NCBI RefSeq assembly: GCF_029227915.1
Contig: NC_079880.1
Span: 23,064,501-23,128,500, forward strand
Length of the DNA stretch: 64,000 nucleotides
Direction of reading: 5' to 3'
Origin: Hydractinia symbiolongicarpus
Taxonomy: Eukaryota > Cnidaria > Hydrozoa > Anthoathecata > Hydractiniidae
The notes below the pieces were generated by a model that was given only the letters and a program-made list of their open reading frames with translations, did not search any database and was not told the DNA's origin. This document shows positions 34,251-47,000 of this stretch, piece by piece (positions within the stretch are counted from its first letter, which is position 1; each line of letters opens with the position of its first letter). The translations under genes and the position numbers were made by a program.

Positions 34251-36746
34251 TTGATTGTGTCTGTTGATATCGAAGAAATATCGTCGATGGTTAAATGTGT
34301 GCCAAGGATTTCAAGATGCTCAGTAGTAACAACGGAAGAACTGAGTAGTGGTGACAATTCAACCATTTCATTCGGTAAAAACTTACCATCCAACATCCGA
34401 ATACTAAGTGTTAGTTTTTTTGGTACTACTTTTTTAATTGGTTTTAAAAAATATATCAATTGATTTAAAAGATGATGGTAGTAAACAAGTACTAAAGCTT
34501 CGTTTATATTGAAAAAAGATTCTTTTACTACATCATCAACGTTATTGTTATGATATTCAAAAAATGTCTGTAAATATAATTCCTGATCTATATCTTCGAA
34601 CAAGCCTTCCACTGAACAAAGATCACGTGGTCCTCTAATATCTTCAACAAACCGTTTAATATAATTGGGGCCGTGATAGGTATCCTCAAGTATTCCACGC
34701 AATCCAGCAACCAATGGAAGGCAATTACGCATATTCTCAAATTCTGAAATGCATACCTTTATATCTATTGCAGCATGAAAGATATGGACAGAGCTTAAGA
34801 ATTCCTGTAAAATTAAATGTTTAAACTGAAAAAAGTCTCCATCATCATTACCTTCTACTTTCTCGATAATACCTGATTGTTCGATAGCTGTTAAACAGTC
34901 GCTACATTCATTTTCAAACTCATCTTGGGTGAAAAATATTCTTTTTTCTTGAAGCGATTTATAAGCAAATTGTGATGCTTTTCTAACCATTTGTTGTATA
35001 TTTTGGTCTTGTGATAATTTGGCTAGAGAATAGTTCTTACCTTTAAATTCCCTCATATGATCACGCAAAAATACCAAACAGGCTGCGATGTTTAATTTTG
35101 TAGTTGTGTTAAGATCCTCGAGTTTCTTTTCAGATGCGTACACATTGCATATGGTATGCAAATAAACGGGTATGTGAGCCATCGCCTTAAGATTTGAGAT
35201 TTCATTAAGTGATACATGCAATGATTTAATCTTTTCTGTGTTGTTTTCAAAAAACTTTTTGACGTAAATACCGATGCTGTTTTCATCAAAACCAGAAACT
35301 TCTATCAATTTTGGTTGCTGACTTGTCAGAAATAAATTTTTGATTATATCACATGCTTGCGGTCGACCGCATACAAGCACCTTGCTATTGGGCAGTAGTG
35401 AAGAACTTTCTAATATGACATCGTGCATGATAGATCCAAGTTCGTGCATAGGATTCCCCGCAGCAATTTCTTTGATTTCATCAAGGTATCGAAATTCGTC
35501 AATACCGTCTACGATTATTAAAACTCTGCTACTATTTTCAAGCAACTCATTAAAGAAATCTTGATAAACATTGGGGAAAAATCTTTTGACAAGTTCTTCC
35601 CATGTGGGAATATTGGTTATTGTGTTTATTTGACGACATGTAAATTTGAAAACAAAATCGAAATCATTCAACATTTTACCATCTGCCCACTGAAAAACAA
35701 GTTGATCAATAAGTGATGTCTTTCCAATGCCAGCAATACCTCTAATTAAAACACATCCATCGCTTTCTTTCACAATATCCTTCATTTCTATTTTTTCTTT
35801 TGAAGAAGAATGTGATTTTAAAAAATGTTCATGATCAGTGGAATGCGCTTCATTCCATGGACCAACTATCAAATCAACATAAGCTTCGTTGCGTTATTTG
35901 CTTGTGTGTTTTCTTCCAGAATCTGACTTAAATGCAGAGGGAATATTCCAATGTGACAACGTTTTCTTGTAATGGTCCCTTAACTTATTGGAATATTCGT
36001 TTAACCCTATAAGACAAGGAGGAAAAGGTAATGCAAAAGAAAAAATAGTTTAATATAACAATAAATATTTAAGAATTTTTTACAAGATTTGCATAGCTCT
36101 AAACCGAAATTATGGTGTAATATTACTTTTTACGAAAATGAATTTTGAACATTCTGATTCTTATCGTGTCTTTAATAGGCTTATTCAAAATTGAGGTTGA
36201 TATTTCATTAGCGCTTTGAACCAATACAAAATACCTTATATTAAAATTTATTACCAAATGTACACAAAGTTTTCGAAGTGATTTCATTAACAATATCTTG
36301 TCGTTGCAGTATCCCAAGTTCATATTTCAATTCTTTCCAAGAAACGCGGTTTTTGATTTCTTCAAAACATTCCTTTATCGTTCTTTCAGTTGTTTCTGCC
36401 GCATTATCATTTTGTGGTATTTCAAGCCCTTTACTCAAATCTTTCCAATCATTTCCAATCATTTTTGCAACAACATTCAAAGCAGAAACACTCGTTAGGT
36501 TGTTAAAATCAACTTTGTTTGCTAAAGAAGAAGGGCTGAAGAATGAGATTGAGAGTAATTAGTGTTTAGTTTAAAAATCTTTGAAAATTAAACAGGTGTT
36601 TAAATTAAATAAGTAACAACCCAATAAAACGAAAATGTCGTGAATTTTAAATCTAACAATATTGTAAATTTTAATAACATGGTGTTTGCTAATAATAATT
36701 ATATACTCAAATTGACAATGAAAATATTTGCGATGATGTAGATTTC

Positions 36747-37470
36747 ATGCGGCCTCAACCAAGCTACTCTTGTTTTTTATGTGCTAATTTTTACAATTTC
36801 CAAACGTTGATAATTTGTTTTTTTGAACAAACTGGTTGCTGGACGAAAAGAAACGCAATAACTCGTTTACGTACAGGCACTATTTCCGCAACTTTATACT
36901 ATAAATATGATATTATATGAGCGGAGGCCACCCTCCTTGAATACACACACACTACCTGTTCACCACGCTTTTTCTTCCAGCAACACTCTATCTAAAACCT
37001 CCAGACGAAAATCCCAGACCTACCAATAACCCGAACCATTGCACACATAAACAAAATAACCTGATGCACCATGATAAATGCATATACATTTCCAAATAAC
37101 TCCCGCCATGTTTTTAGAAATTAAAAGCTTATCTTTACTAATTCCTGTTTTATCCTGGAGAAACGACTAAACTCCTAAAATATTTTTCACCACCCCAGTC
37201 CATGATAGGAGTTTGATCGGATACTTCCCTGTCGGGCAGGTGAAACATGTTTCACAGAAACAGGGAAGAAACGGTACCTGCTCCTGATGACGGCCGTTTT
37301 GGCAAACCGATCATTCTCGTTGTTTTGGCAGTCTACACCTATCGCTTTTCTTCCGTTCTGTTTCATTTCATTTTGAGTTAAAATACTTTTACTTTAATTG
37401 CATAACGTTAAGTTAACGTTATACTTTAAATATGCGGCCTCAACCAAGCTACTCTTGTTTTTTATGTGCT
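36747..37470. repeat. 646-bp insertion flanked by a perfect 39-bp direct repeat
   Basis: 36747-36785 and 37432-37470 are identical (ATGCGGCCTCAACCAAGCTA and on). NLR-B has this sequence once, without the insert, so 36786-37431 is a gain in the intron between the Death exon and cassette 37543-37614. The insert has no ORF and contains a strong palindrome (37225-37267). Confidence 0.85.
37225..37267. repeat. Nested palindrome
   Basis: A perfect 16-base palindrome GTGAAACATGTTTCAC (37240-37255) lies between TTCCCTGT and its complement ACAGGGAA. Confidence 0.8.
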
Positions 37471-40400
37471 TTTGCGTTAAAATCGTACTTAATATTTATT
37501 TCGTTTTTTTTTTCATTCGTTAGGTTAGGTTTGATTGTTTACCTTTACGCTGGCTTTGAACGTCTTTCAATTTGCACATATCTTCTTCTAAAACGTCTGT
37601 GCGATTAGATAAATCTAGATAAGTGAATAACACTAATAAATAAAAAAAGTATATATTAAAACAGGAGTTTGTTAGCTCTAAGTAAAAATGAAAAATCGAT
37701 ATGAATTATTTTTGCTAGAGTTTTCTCTCTTGTATAAATTTCGGCTAAAACTGTAATTGTCTAAAGTGGTGTTTAACGAGAATTTTCTCTACTTTGAACC
37801 AATTTTGTCGTAGATAGTTTTGCCATTTTCCATTTTGACTAATCCTGATTTAATTTCGGGCTAAAATAATATCAGATAAAAGAAACTAAAAAATTGATGT
37901 CGGCTGGATTTTTTTACTGCCTCTGGTATATCAAAAAGCTCTTATCACGAAGCCAGCTTACGTATACTACTTATATCTGCGTGACTTAGTTACGTAGCTA
38001 GGAGGGGGAAGGACTTTCCCAGAAGATGCATTTTTTGAGTTTGTGTCTGCAGTTTGTTGTTACTTGGATTGAATTGATTACCATTATACTGATGTTGCTG
38101 CTGGTCTTTTAATTTACACACATCGTCTTCCAACAATTTAGTGCAATTGGATAAAACTTTGTAATTAAAATATGTTATTAATAGAAAAATGATAAAATCG
38201 TTAAAACCTCTGAAGCTCCTTAAGGCATTGTGCAGGAAAAGCGACACAGAAATATCTGCAGAAAATTTGTTATGTCAAAGTTGCACATGTAAAACGAAAT
38301 GGAAAAAATGAAAACAAGGACACAGGCATACCTTTTACATCTTTTTTCATAGATTTAATATCATTTTGCATCTGTGACATATTCATGTGAATTTGTTTAA
38401 TCTGTGTTAGAAGGTTGTCACTTACAAGGGAATTACCCCATAACTCATTTTGCATGCATAATAACTTTCCCTCTAAATTGGTTACGTTCGACGTTATCCG
38501 ATTTTCAAGTGAGATATTGCTATTTCTTAATTCATGTAATTCAGTGCCATGATCGTCCAACTTAATTTGATTGGCCAATACAATTGATCGTAATACTAAA
38601 TTGTTTTGAAGATCTAAACTTACTGTTTTTAGATCATTAACGTCAAAAAAATAATTATAGTTCAACCCATGTTATATGTTAAGCAGTACACTCCATTTGA
38701 GAGAAAATTCAGAACCATTTAGAGCTGTAATATCAGCAAAGTGATTAAGGTAGTTTCGCATATTCCTTCCTCTAATGCAAAATGCTCCTACAGATGTGTC
38801 TGTATCCGGGGGATTATCATTTCGCCAATTTCCATCATTAGGTGCAATTGATGTCAATGCTTCAATAAGCAATACAATCAACGTGATATCAAAGAGGTTA
38901 CAATCTGTTTCACTTTTACCAGGTGGATATAACAGTTCCCATTGCGGTCGTGTAATTACTCCCTTGCCTTTCAATCGTGCCAATGTAGTTCTTTTGGAAA
39001 CTAAAAAACTGTACAAATCTTTTGGTTGTTTGGGCACACCATTGTTGTGAAGAACATCCAACAATGCACTTCTGAGCGGTCCCAAAATAAACATGGCTAA
39101 TCTGAGCCATAGTTGACATGAGGTTACAAAATTTTCCAGAGTCATATCTAAAAGACAGAGAATGTAGGTTTGTAAGTGTAAATTTTTCTAAAGAAATATT
39201 TCATACAAGATAAATCGTTGATATCTTTGTTATCTATTTACGTTGCTAATACGTTGTTTCGTTTAGCAATGAATATAATTGATTCCTTAAATTCCTTAAT
39301 AGTTGTTTATGTTATCGAAAGAGATATATGTAGAATAGGAAAACAATGCCTATTCTGATCGCTCTATATTAATAGGCTACTCCTGTGTTTCTGTTGGTAA
39401 CAGACATAATGGATGTGTTTAATTTATTTTCAAGTTGCTGAAAAATGGATTTTTAAATGTTGATTGACAATTCAAGCGTCATGACGTCAATCAGTAAGTT
39501 AATGTCAATAGTTTAATTTACATTAATGAAGCCATGACAAAATGGTAATAACTTTGTGGTCAAATAATTTGAAGTGTAGTTGGTTATTGACGTCATGAAA
39601 CTTTTAATCTCGATATTTCTGCAAACTTTCGTCAAAAGCACAAAATCCTATAATTTTCCAGAGCAACACTTTAAGCTTCGCACAATAATAGAAACTGGTA
39701 TACAAATTTGTATAAACCGACGTTATGTACATTGCTTAGCCTTTTTAAACCCTCGTTTCTCGTTCGTTGAAATCACTTTTTGCTATGCAATGTTTTTATA
39801 ACAGTTACAAGCTTTACACAATACACTCTACAGGTAACAATTTAAACAAGAATTTTTTATGTATATGCACGGCACACTGCTGAAGTCATAAAATTTCAAA
39901 TAGCGGATTTTTTTGATTGATTTTCTGCTTAAGTGGATATTCCCACGGGCTGTCTTGACTAGTCTGTGTGTTATTTTGCAAGAAAAAATTTTCAAAAATG
40001 GCCTGTCATCAACACTTTTCGTATTTTTTAGAGATATCACTTTTTATGCGTTTATTGGGTAATTTTACCCATCTAAATCGTTCCAAAATTTTTCTTTTTT
40101 TAAAGTTTAGGTTTTACTGTGAAGTTTTGAACTGAATGACGCTGCCACCTTTGTTATTTCAAAAGTTCTCCATTGTGCTACCAAAGAGTTTTTTTCAAAT
40201 TTTTTTGATAATATGTCTCATCCTTTGAAGAGAATACGACGCTATTTTGCTCTGCTCTTGTTTTTTCGAAGTCCTAAAAAACAGGGGCTGAATTGGGTTT
40301 AAGAGCTGATATACAAAGGAGTTTCTCTTTAAACCTTCTTGCACATACTTATAAATTATTTCTTTGCTAAAGAAGTTTAGTTTCTATACTACTAATTCTG

Positions 40401-40500
40401 ATATGCTGCAGAACCTAAAAAAGACAACCTTTAGAATAAACTAAATTGCTTTCAATTTTTTGGCAAGTAGTATTTTACAGAAATTATAAATATTCAAAGC

Positions 40501-40563
40501 AATCTCGTCCCAGGGCTTGTTAGGCTGTTCAAATATAAAACCTATCAAACCTGGGGACGTAGT
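40501..40563. mobile_element. Short inverted-repeat element related to the 76-bp MITE
   Basis: Left ATCTCGTCCCAGG and right CCTGGGGACGTAG face each other about 40 bases apart, resembling the ends of the element at 40778-40853. Confidence 0.5.
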
Positions 40564-40777
40564 TGTATTTAAAGGTGAATTTATTACTTCAATTAATTTA
40601 CCTGATTAAAAAATTCTTTATTTTTTATTCTAGATTCAAGCATGTTGTTTTAATTAAAGAAAAACGGTACAGGAAGTATTTTTCTTATTGTTTTGTGTGA
40701 CTACGTATAATAATTTTATACTAACTGAATTCCCGTGGAAGAATTAACTGAATCTCTCATTAAACGGTGCAGGAAGT

Positions 40778-40853
40778 CAACCTCGTCCCCAGGACATCTT
40801 GCATCCTTTCTCGGTTATAGAAAAGAGACAACGGGTACTGGGAACGAGGTTGG
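40778..40853. mobile_element. 76-bp MITE with 8-bp target duplication (hAT-like)
   Basis: Ends CAACCTCGTCCCCAG and CTGGGAACGAGGTTGG are inverted repeats. Both sides carry CAGGAAGT (40770-40777 and 40854-40861), an 8-bp duplication typical of hAT-type transposition. Too small to code. Confidence 0.75.
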
Positions 40854-42701
40854 CAGGAAGTCTTATCCTTATTGTTTTGTGTGACCATGTATAAGAATTT
40901 TATATTCAGGTAAAAAGTTTTAAAAGTTATTCCTATAGTAAGTGGCTAGGAAATGTGCTTATAATCTGGGTCATGAGAATAAACTCAAAAGTGTAAATAG
41001 TAAACAAGGGATATTTTCCACACAGTTTGTTGTCGTCAAAACCTCCTGTTTATCAGCACTAAAATATTTTTGTGAAGCATTACAAGTCAAATTGGACAAC
41101 CTCATACTTTCACTTAGTTTTCAAATAGCTATGAGATACAGAAATGTTTGATAAAAATATATGTTTGAAAAGTAAATGTTAGTAAATTTTTATAAATAAA
41201 CAAAAACACTAAGTTTTATAAATTCATTTCTTACTTTTTTCTTCTACAGGAGATAAATTCCAAACATCCAAAATTCGCAACCTGTTGTACTTTCCACTAC
41301 TTTTACTTCTCACGACATCGCCAGCTTTTCTACAAGTAATATGATCATTTTCCAGACATGCTTGAACGCTTATCTCTTCCTCGCACCAGTTTTTTGTTAA
41401 AGTACTTTATCACCATAGTGTAACCAATGAAGCACAACAAAGGAGAGATGACAGAGAAATGTTTTAATAAGATGATAAAGCAAAGTATGTAGATTGCATC
41501 ATATTTGTTTATATCTCTTCACCAATAGCCGTATTTAGTCTGCCTGCTTGTGCTGGAGAAAATGCCGTGTTACGGAAACAAAAAATGCGATACATAACGG
41601 ACAGGGCAACCCATGCATTTGTCCACAAGCTACTGAATAATAATAATACATAAATAATCTCCTGAAAATATGAGCGTACTATAAGTGGCGGAGAAACTGT
41701 CGAATGTCTCGAGCAGAATTCGATGTCATATATTTGCTGAGATATTCGATTTTCGACTAACGACTGCACGAATATCCAAATATATTCCGTCAGACGCTCC
41801 CGCCTAAGGTGCATGATATTATTTCGTCGTCGTGTATTTTCTTTGAAATTGGATATCTTATCATTGCTTTTCCTAAACAATGTAACTAGATATCAAGGTT
41901 TATGAGAATGAAGTTAAACTGTCAGCTCCTTTGCCTCAGTTTTAACGTTTATTGTTGTGTTAAATAAACACAACTTTTGAGGATTAAAGTCTGAAGTACT
42001 AATTTTTAACAATTATTCTGCAGCTTCTTCTATTCTGATATATTTGTAAAGATTTTTGAGAATCACATCCAAACTGCTACTTTTTATAAATTCTTTGCCT
42101 TTCATAAGTGATATTTTTTCCTCTTTTGCAAATATGTAAGTCAAACATATATATATATGATGTGGCGACTTGCCTATCGGGTTTTACAACAATCGATTTT
42201 TTCACTTAGCCAGTGTTGTATCTTTGTTTTTAATATACACTGTAGTCAATTGGGTATATTCTTTTGTTATTCATGGTTTTTAAAATTAATTTATTGAAAG
42301 AAAAAGAAAATATTGATATCTTTTTTATTGTGAAAGTTCTTTACAGTGTTTTTTTTAACGCAACATCTCTCTATAAATGCAAGTACTGTTGCTACTCCTT
42401 ACGATAGAACGTTCCCAAAAAAATGCAGATAGTTAAAAACGTTCTTGTTTCAACTGCCAGAAGGTCTGAATGAAAATGCGTGTGAGTGTTCAAACCGTCC
42501 CGGTTTCCTGTTCGTTTTAATACGGTAAGTGCTGTTTCCATTAGACGTCTGCTATTAGTATGGGAACTATGATGATGAGTTTCGGTAATGTTCTCCACCA
42601 TGGATACTATCGTCAAAAAACACATGTTTGAGTACCAGATGAAAAATAAAGCAGAGAGTGAGTCCCAATAATTTGAAGATTTATCTGTTTGATTTCTTTT
42701 T

Positions 42702-43055
42702 GTGAAGCATATATTACTTCTACCAGGTATTACCCAGTATCTTGGAAGTTTTCGTTCGTTTTACTTCTTTTTTCTTGTTTTATTTGAATTAGCAACCAAG
42801 ATTCTCAAAATAAAATTTTATTCAACGAGGGCATATGAGGATGAAATTGTCATAGATGAACATAATAAACATATTGAAAATCAAAACAAACTTCACAATA
42901 CAGAATCTTTACAACGAAACCCTTCACCCCTTCAACGAAAGCAATACCCTAAACGCCACCGCAGACCACCACATGAATGGAAGTATAATAACTTAACAAA
43001 TAAAGCACATAGACATGTAAATAGTTTACACACAGACATAGTTTCAGTTATTTAA
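42702..43055 (+). pseudogene. Copia-like polyprotein fragment
   Basis: The last two thirds of this 117-codon frame (EDEIVIDEHNKH..LQRNPSPLQRKQYPKRHRRPPHEWKYNNL) resemble the charged linker between integrase and reverse transcriptase in Ty1/copia elements, where an RRPPHEW-type motif is common. The frame runs into the first unit of the 95-bp array, so the array probably grew within such an element. No catalytic motif is present. Assignment is tentative. Confidence 0.4.
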
Positions 43056-43430
43056 CCTATTTAACCACACGAATGGAAGTATAAGCATTAAAATATAAAG
43101 CACATAGACATGTAAATAGTTCACACACAGACATAGTTTCAGTTATTTAACCTATTTAACCACACGAATGGAAGTATAAGAACTTAACAAATAAAGCACA
43201 TAGACATGTAAATAGTTTACACACAGACGTAGTTTCAGTTATTTAACCTATTTAACCACACGAATGGAAGTATAATAACTCAACAAATAAAGCACATAGA
43301 CATGTATATAGTTCACACACAGACATAGTTTAAGTTATTTAACCTATTTAACCACACGAATAGAAGTATAAGAACTTAACAAATAAAACACATAGACATG
43401 TATATAGTTCACACACAGACATATTTTCAG
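42975..43430 (+). repeat. 95-bp tandem array, second locus, about five units
   Basis: Same unit and orientation as 24642-25463. Continues into the shared flank up to 43722. Confidence 0.9.
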
Positions 43431-43722
43431 TTATTCGACATATTTAGACATTGCGCAAAGTACTTTTATATTCTTAGGAACATTCCCATAAAAATCGGGA
43501 AAGATGTATCGTGTAACTTGATTCATACAATTCAGTATGATGTGCAACTTGACCAAGACAAAGATAATGAAGTACACATCTGCTAGACAAGTAGTTGCTG
43601 TTTATACTAGATATCAGAAACACGTATATTATTTACTAGCGGTGTCTTTACTTCTAAATTCCACGATATAAAAATAAATTCTGTTGTACAATTTCTAACG
43701 AACGTGCTTCATTAAACACAAT
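43431..43722. repeat. Flank shared with 25464-25763
   Basis: Near-identical to the other locus, including ACATTGCGCAAAGTACTTTT and AAATCGGGAAAGATGTATCG. Similarity ends at 43722. Confidence 0.85.
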
Positions 43723-44000
43723 GGTAAATTTAATCGTATTATTTTCAAAGAGACGTTGTCTTGTAGCGTTTGAGTGCAGTCGATTTGAAACTATCGCGAA
43801 TATCTTATTCTTTATGTTGAATGGCATTGATAGCAGCAAAATTAAAATCTTTACTTAGTGTGTTTAGAGCTTGTAAAGATGCATCAAGAGTTTTACCTGT
43901 TTGTTGTTTTCTGATGTTTAAGAGATGATGTGTAAAACAATCATTGTGTGGCTTTGTATAAACACCTGTTAAAATATCTAAAACTGCTTCGTACATATAT
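43654..44000 (-). pseudogene. LTR-retrotransposon Gag fragment, frameshifted
   Basis: Minus strand, upstream part (43996-43805): YTKPHNDCFTHHLLNIRKQQ then TLDASLQALNTLSKDFNF, a pattern common in Gag proteins of metazoan LTR elements (HLL..RKQ.GE.LD..LQAL..L..DC.F). It continues in a second frame with ATRQRLFENNTIKFTIVFNE and ARSLEIVQQN. Stops and a frame change separate the two. No further gag or pol nearby. Confidence 0.55.
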
Positions 44001-47000
44001 TCAATTACAGTAGGTGATAGAAAAATTGGTTAATACTTTAAATTTATAAGATCTTCTTGAGGTAAAATGGCGAGAAAAAAAATTCAGAAGTGACAAATTC
44101 CTTTCTTATAACTTCCTTTGTTGCTGATGGTGAATTAACTGCCCTTTAAGATCTGACAGGACGTAATGCTTGATCCATAAATTATTAATAATGTTGATAA
44201 CCAGTTAATGACAATACACCACAGTAATTTATTAAGTGATAAAGTTGTAATGATATTGATTAGAGAGGAATGTTCCAAGGATTTTATAACGTAATGTTTT
44301 TTAAAGTTTTTAACATCTATCTACTTATGTGCAACAGATTAATTTTAAGTTCCTAAACTTTAACTTTCGTAATGATTTGTCATGCAAGCTTTTGAACAAC
44401 CATCTGAAATCCATCCAGTGGTGTTTTTTGAAAAAATGAAATAATGATACGCCAAAATCGTAGCAAAGTGTTAAAAAAGTGTAATTCTGTTAACATATTA
44501 TTATGATACTGAAGCGATTTATACCGGATGGGTTTTGCTGTATTGACGCGTTTACAAACAGTCTGTCCCATCCGCAAACCAGACAGAACAAAACATGAGT
44601 GATTGTTGGTTTTTAATTTAGGAACAAGCATCGTGCTCTTAGGTGTCACGTTAAATACGCCAAAACAAAATTGTGACCAGTTCCTAGAGAAAGATTTGTT
44701 GCAAGTCTTGACATAGCTGCTACTAGAATTCATGTGGAACTTTTAATTTTCCTTGTCTTTCTGACCAAAGTCCATTTTTGTAATTTTGTTAATTCCTTTC
44801 TTTCCAGGCTACGTCGTCTTCTTCGAAGTAGTAATAATAACTAGTAATAATAAGACTTTCTTTCTATCTTTTTTCTTCATTTTTTCTCGCATAAGATTTT
44901 GCTACAAAAGAGCTAACGATGCACCGTAGTGTGAACGGGAAACAAATACATCAGGTACCCGCAGCTCAAAATTGAAATCAAGTAACACATAATGCGCAAT
45001 ATGGTTAGCTCATTGTTATAGCCCAGAGTAAGAACCAAGTTTAAGAGAGGAAAATCTTAAAGTTTTTTTTGTATATTTTTCACTTTATATTACTTCTCTT
45101 GAATAAATTATAGTACATTTGCAATATTATATGTTTAGGCATTGTGTCTCCTAAAACCAGCCTTTTAACATACTCGTCCTCATGGTCTTCTAGTGCCTGA
45201 GCGGTTTTTACAGTTATTAAGGCACATGATAGGAATGAGGTTGATCTCTTATTGCATTTTGCGGTCGATTTTACTTTAACCTGACACGCAACAGCAAGTT
45301 TCTTTAGTAATATAAATCGGTTTAGGAGGAACATCAAAAATGCTCAGATATGTCATTTATTTTCTTTAAGGTTCCAATCTCTAAGCACAACAACTTGTTT
45401 TTCTTCAAGGAAATCCAGTAGAAAATTAATTATCATTTAGTATTCTTTTTCTCTTCTATATTTGAATTTGTATATCTAAACGCAAGTTGAGGGGGAAAAG
45501 AGTATTTACTTCTTTACATAATTTAAGGGTGGTAATGGCGTCTTTCCCTACCTGTCAGCTAAGTATTCCCGGACATTCTGTAGAAATGTATATTGTTTTT
45601 ATTATGGCTTGGTTAAGAAGTTTTTTTTCTTCTATATTTTTAAACTTCACTATAGATTTTTCTCACAATTCTTTAACTTCGTGAACCTTAAATGAAAGTT
45701 TAACACAAAAATTTATATCGCTTTCCTATTCTCCCCGGATACTTTTATTAGTAAACGCTATAATGATCAGCATTTGTTGGTGAAAAATCAATCACGAAGT
45801 TAAATTAAAAGGTTCTTCTACACCAGCCACATTAAATTTCCTAAAGCTGCATTTTCTGTCTCGTTTTTACCTAAATCAAAATATTGCGCAATTAGCTATG
45901 AGAACGGTGTATTATGTTAATAAATATGCTGTTTGAAGGATGGTACGAAATCTATATTATAATACTCTCGTACGTCTGCCTGCCTGTCAGCCAAAATGCC
46001 AGTTGCGAATAGAAAAACGGGGTATACGAAGGTTCGTTACTTACAGAATTTACGTCCGTCCAGCCTTCCAATATTATAGCGATTTAATGTCAAAGCAGGT
46101 TAGGATAGCTCTTTATGTCCCTTTTAAATCTCTTCTATATTTTTATGGTAGCTTCCTTATTTTTTTTACCATATTATAACACTCGCTATTCGTGTGTGAG
46201 CCAATTTCGGAACCAGACGTTTTGAGATCGAAAAACCTTATATAATCTGACCTATAGTCAGTGATTACACTGTCCAAGTTAATTTTATGACTTCATCTAA
46301 ACAGGCGGGCATAATGCACAAATAGCAGTGCGAGAAATATGTAGGTTGGGTGATTCCCACGGGCTAACGACTAATACTTTCATATCCTTAAATTTCATCT
46401 AGATTTATATTACTGTTTTTTTTTACATATATACAAATTTTAATGTATTTATATTTTTGTTTTAGCTACCTGTCTGCTTACCTAGCTATAGGGACCATGA
46501 AGTAATTTCCTTTTACGATTTGGAATTATCCTACACACTAATTTGATACTTATGATAGAAGTAAAATAAATAGCTACAATCTTCAACAAAAAGGCAGTTT
46601 CTTTCGTCGCTTTTAAAACATGGTATAATCAAAATTTTTGCACATAGGTAGTCCAGGCAGGCAGCGTTTAAAATTTGTCACTCGCACTCTCTAGCACACC
46701 CGCTCTCCGTAATAATGCACGTCAAGGCCCACAAAGGCCCAAAAAAGCCCACAATGGCCCCAACATTCGTGACAAATGCCCATACTGATGTCAGCAACAT
46801 TTAGGACATTTTAACAGGTTACACTTAACCAACATAATTAAGATTCAAGGTACACTCTGAACATTGACATTTGAAATTCTTTTTCAGTTCAAACTGGTGA
46901 ATCTGATTTAGAAATACCTTACTCAAATACTTTTAACGACGAACTTCGACATTAGCTGTCTTGTCTCAATGTCTTTTTAGACCTAGAGAGTAGCTACCTA

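Larger units (their letters stand above)
33227..39145 (-). pseudogene. NLR-A: HEPN-Death-NACHT-LRR receptor with two nonsense codons
   Basis: Exons by comparison with NLR-B: 39145-38332 (HEPN plus coiled coil), 38156-38082, 37614-37543 (small cassettes), 36521-36255 (Death: VVAKMIGNDWKDLS...SWKELKYELG), 36006-33227 (NACHT-LRR). All junctions are GT..AG, phase 1, and exon lengths equal those of NLR-B (814, 75, 72, 267). HEPN keeps RNYLNH. NACHT has GIAGIGKTS (Walker A) and LIIVDGIDEF (Walker B). Six 59-residue LRR units follow. In otherwise continuous frame there are a TAA at 38672-38674 (Leu codon in NLR-B) and a TAA at 35894-35896 (Asp codon in NLR-B). As read, only a HEPN fragment of 157 residues could be made from the first ATG. 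A second start could give the 881-residue NACHT-LRR part. Assembly or allelic error is possible. Confidence 0.8.
32351..39509. repeat. Segmental duplication, copy A (contains NLR-A)
   Basis: Matches 54387-61957 in the same orientation across exons, introns and both flanks. Unique differences include the 646-bp insertion (36786-37431) here and a 649-bp MITE in copy B. Confidence 0.9.
39510..42701. other. Intergenic; small MITEs only
   Basis: No gene supported. Two short inverted-repeat elements occur at about 40501-40563 and 40778-40853. ORFs at 41509-41880 and 42392-42625 (minus) have hydrophobic stretches but no convincing family. Confidence 0.5.

Noticed and set aside
38775-39050. Plus-strand ORF conserved in both NLR copies (also at 61224-61499)
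   Set aside because: Antisense of the conserved HEPN exon; conservation is explained by the coding strand.
41509-42625. Possible GPCR exons on the minus strand (hydrophobic ORFs at 41509-41880 and 42392-42625)
   Set aside because: Hydrophobic stretches exist, but no conserved receptor motif, no matching splice frame and interrupted context.
45080-45337. 85-codon minus-strand ORF
   Set aside because: No domain recognised and no supporting splice sites or neighbours.
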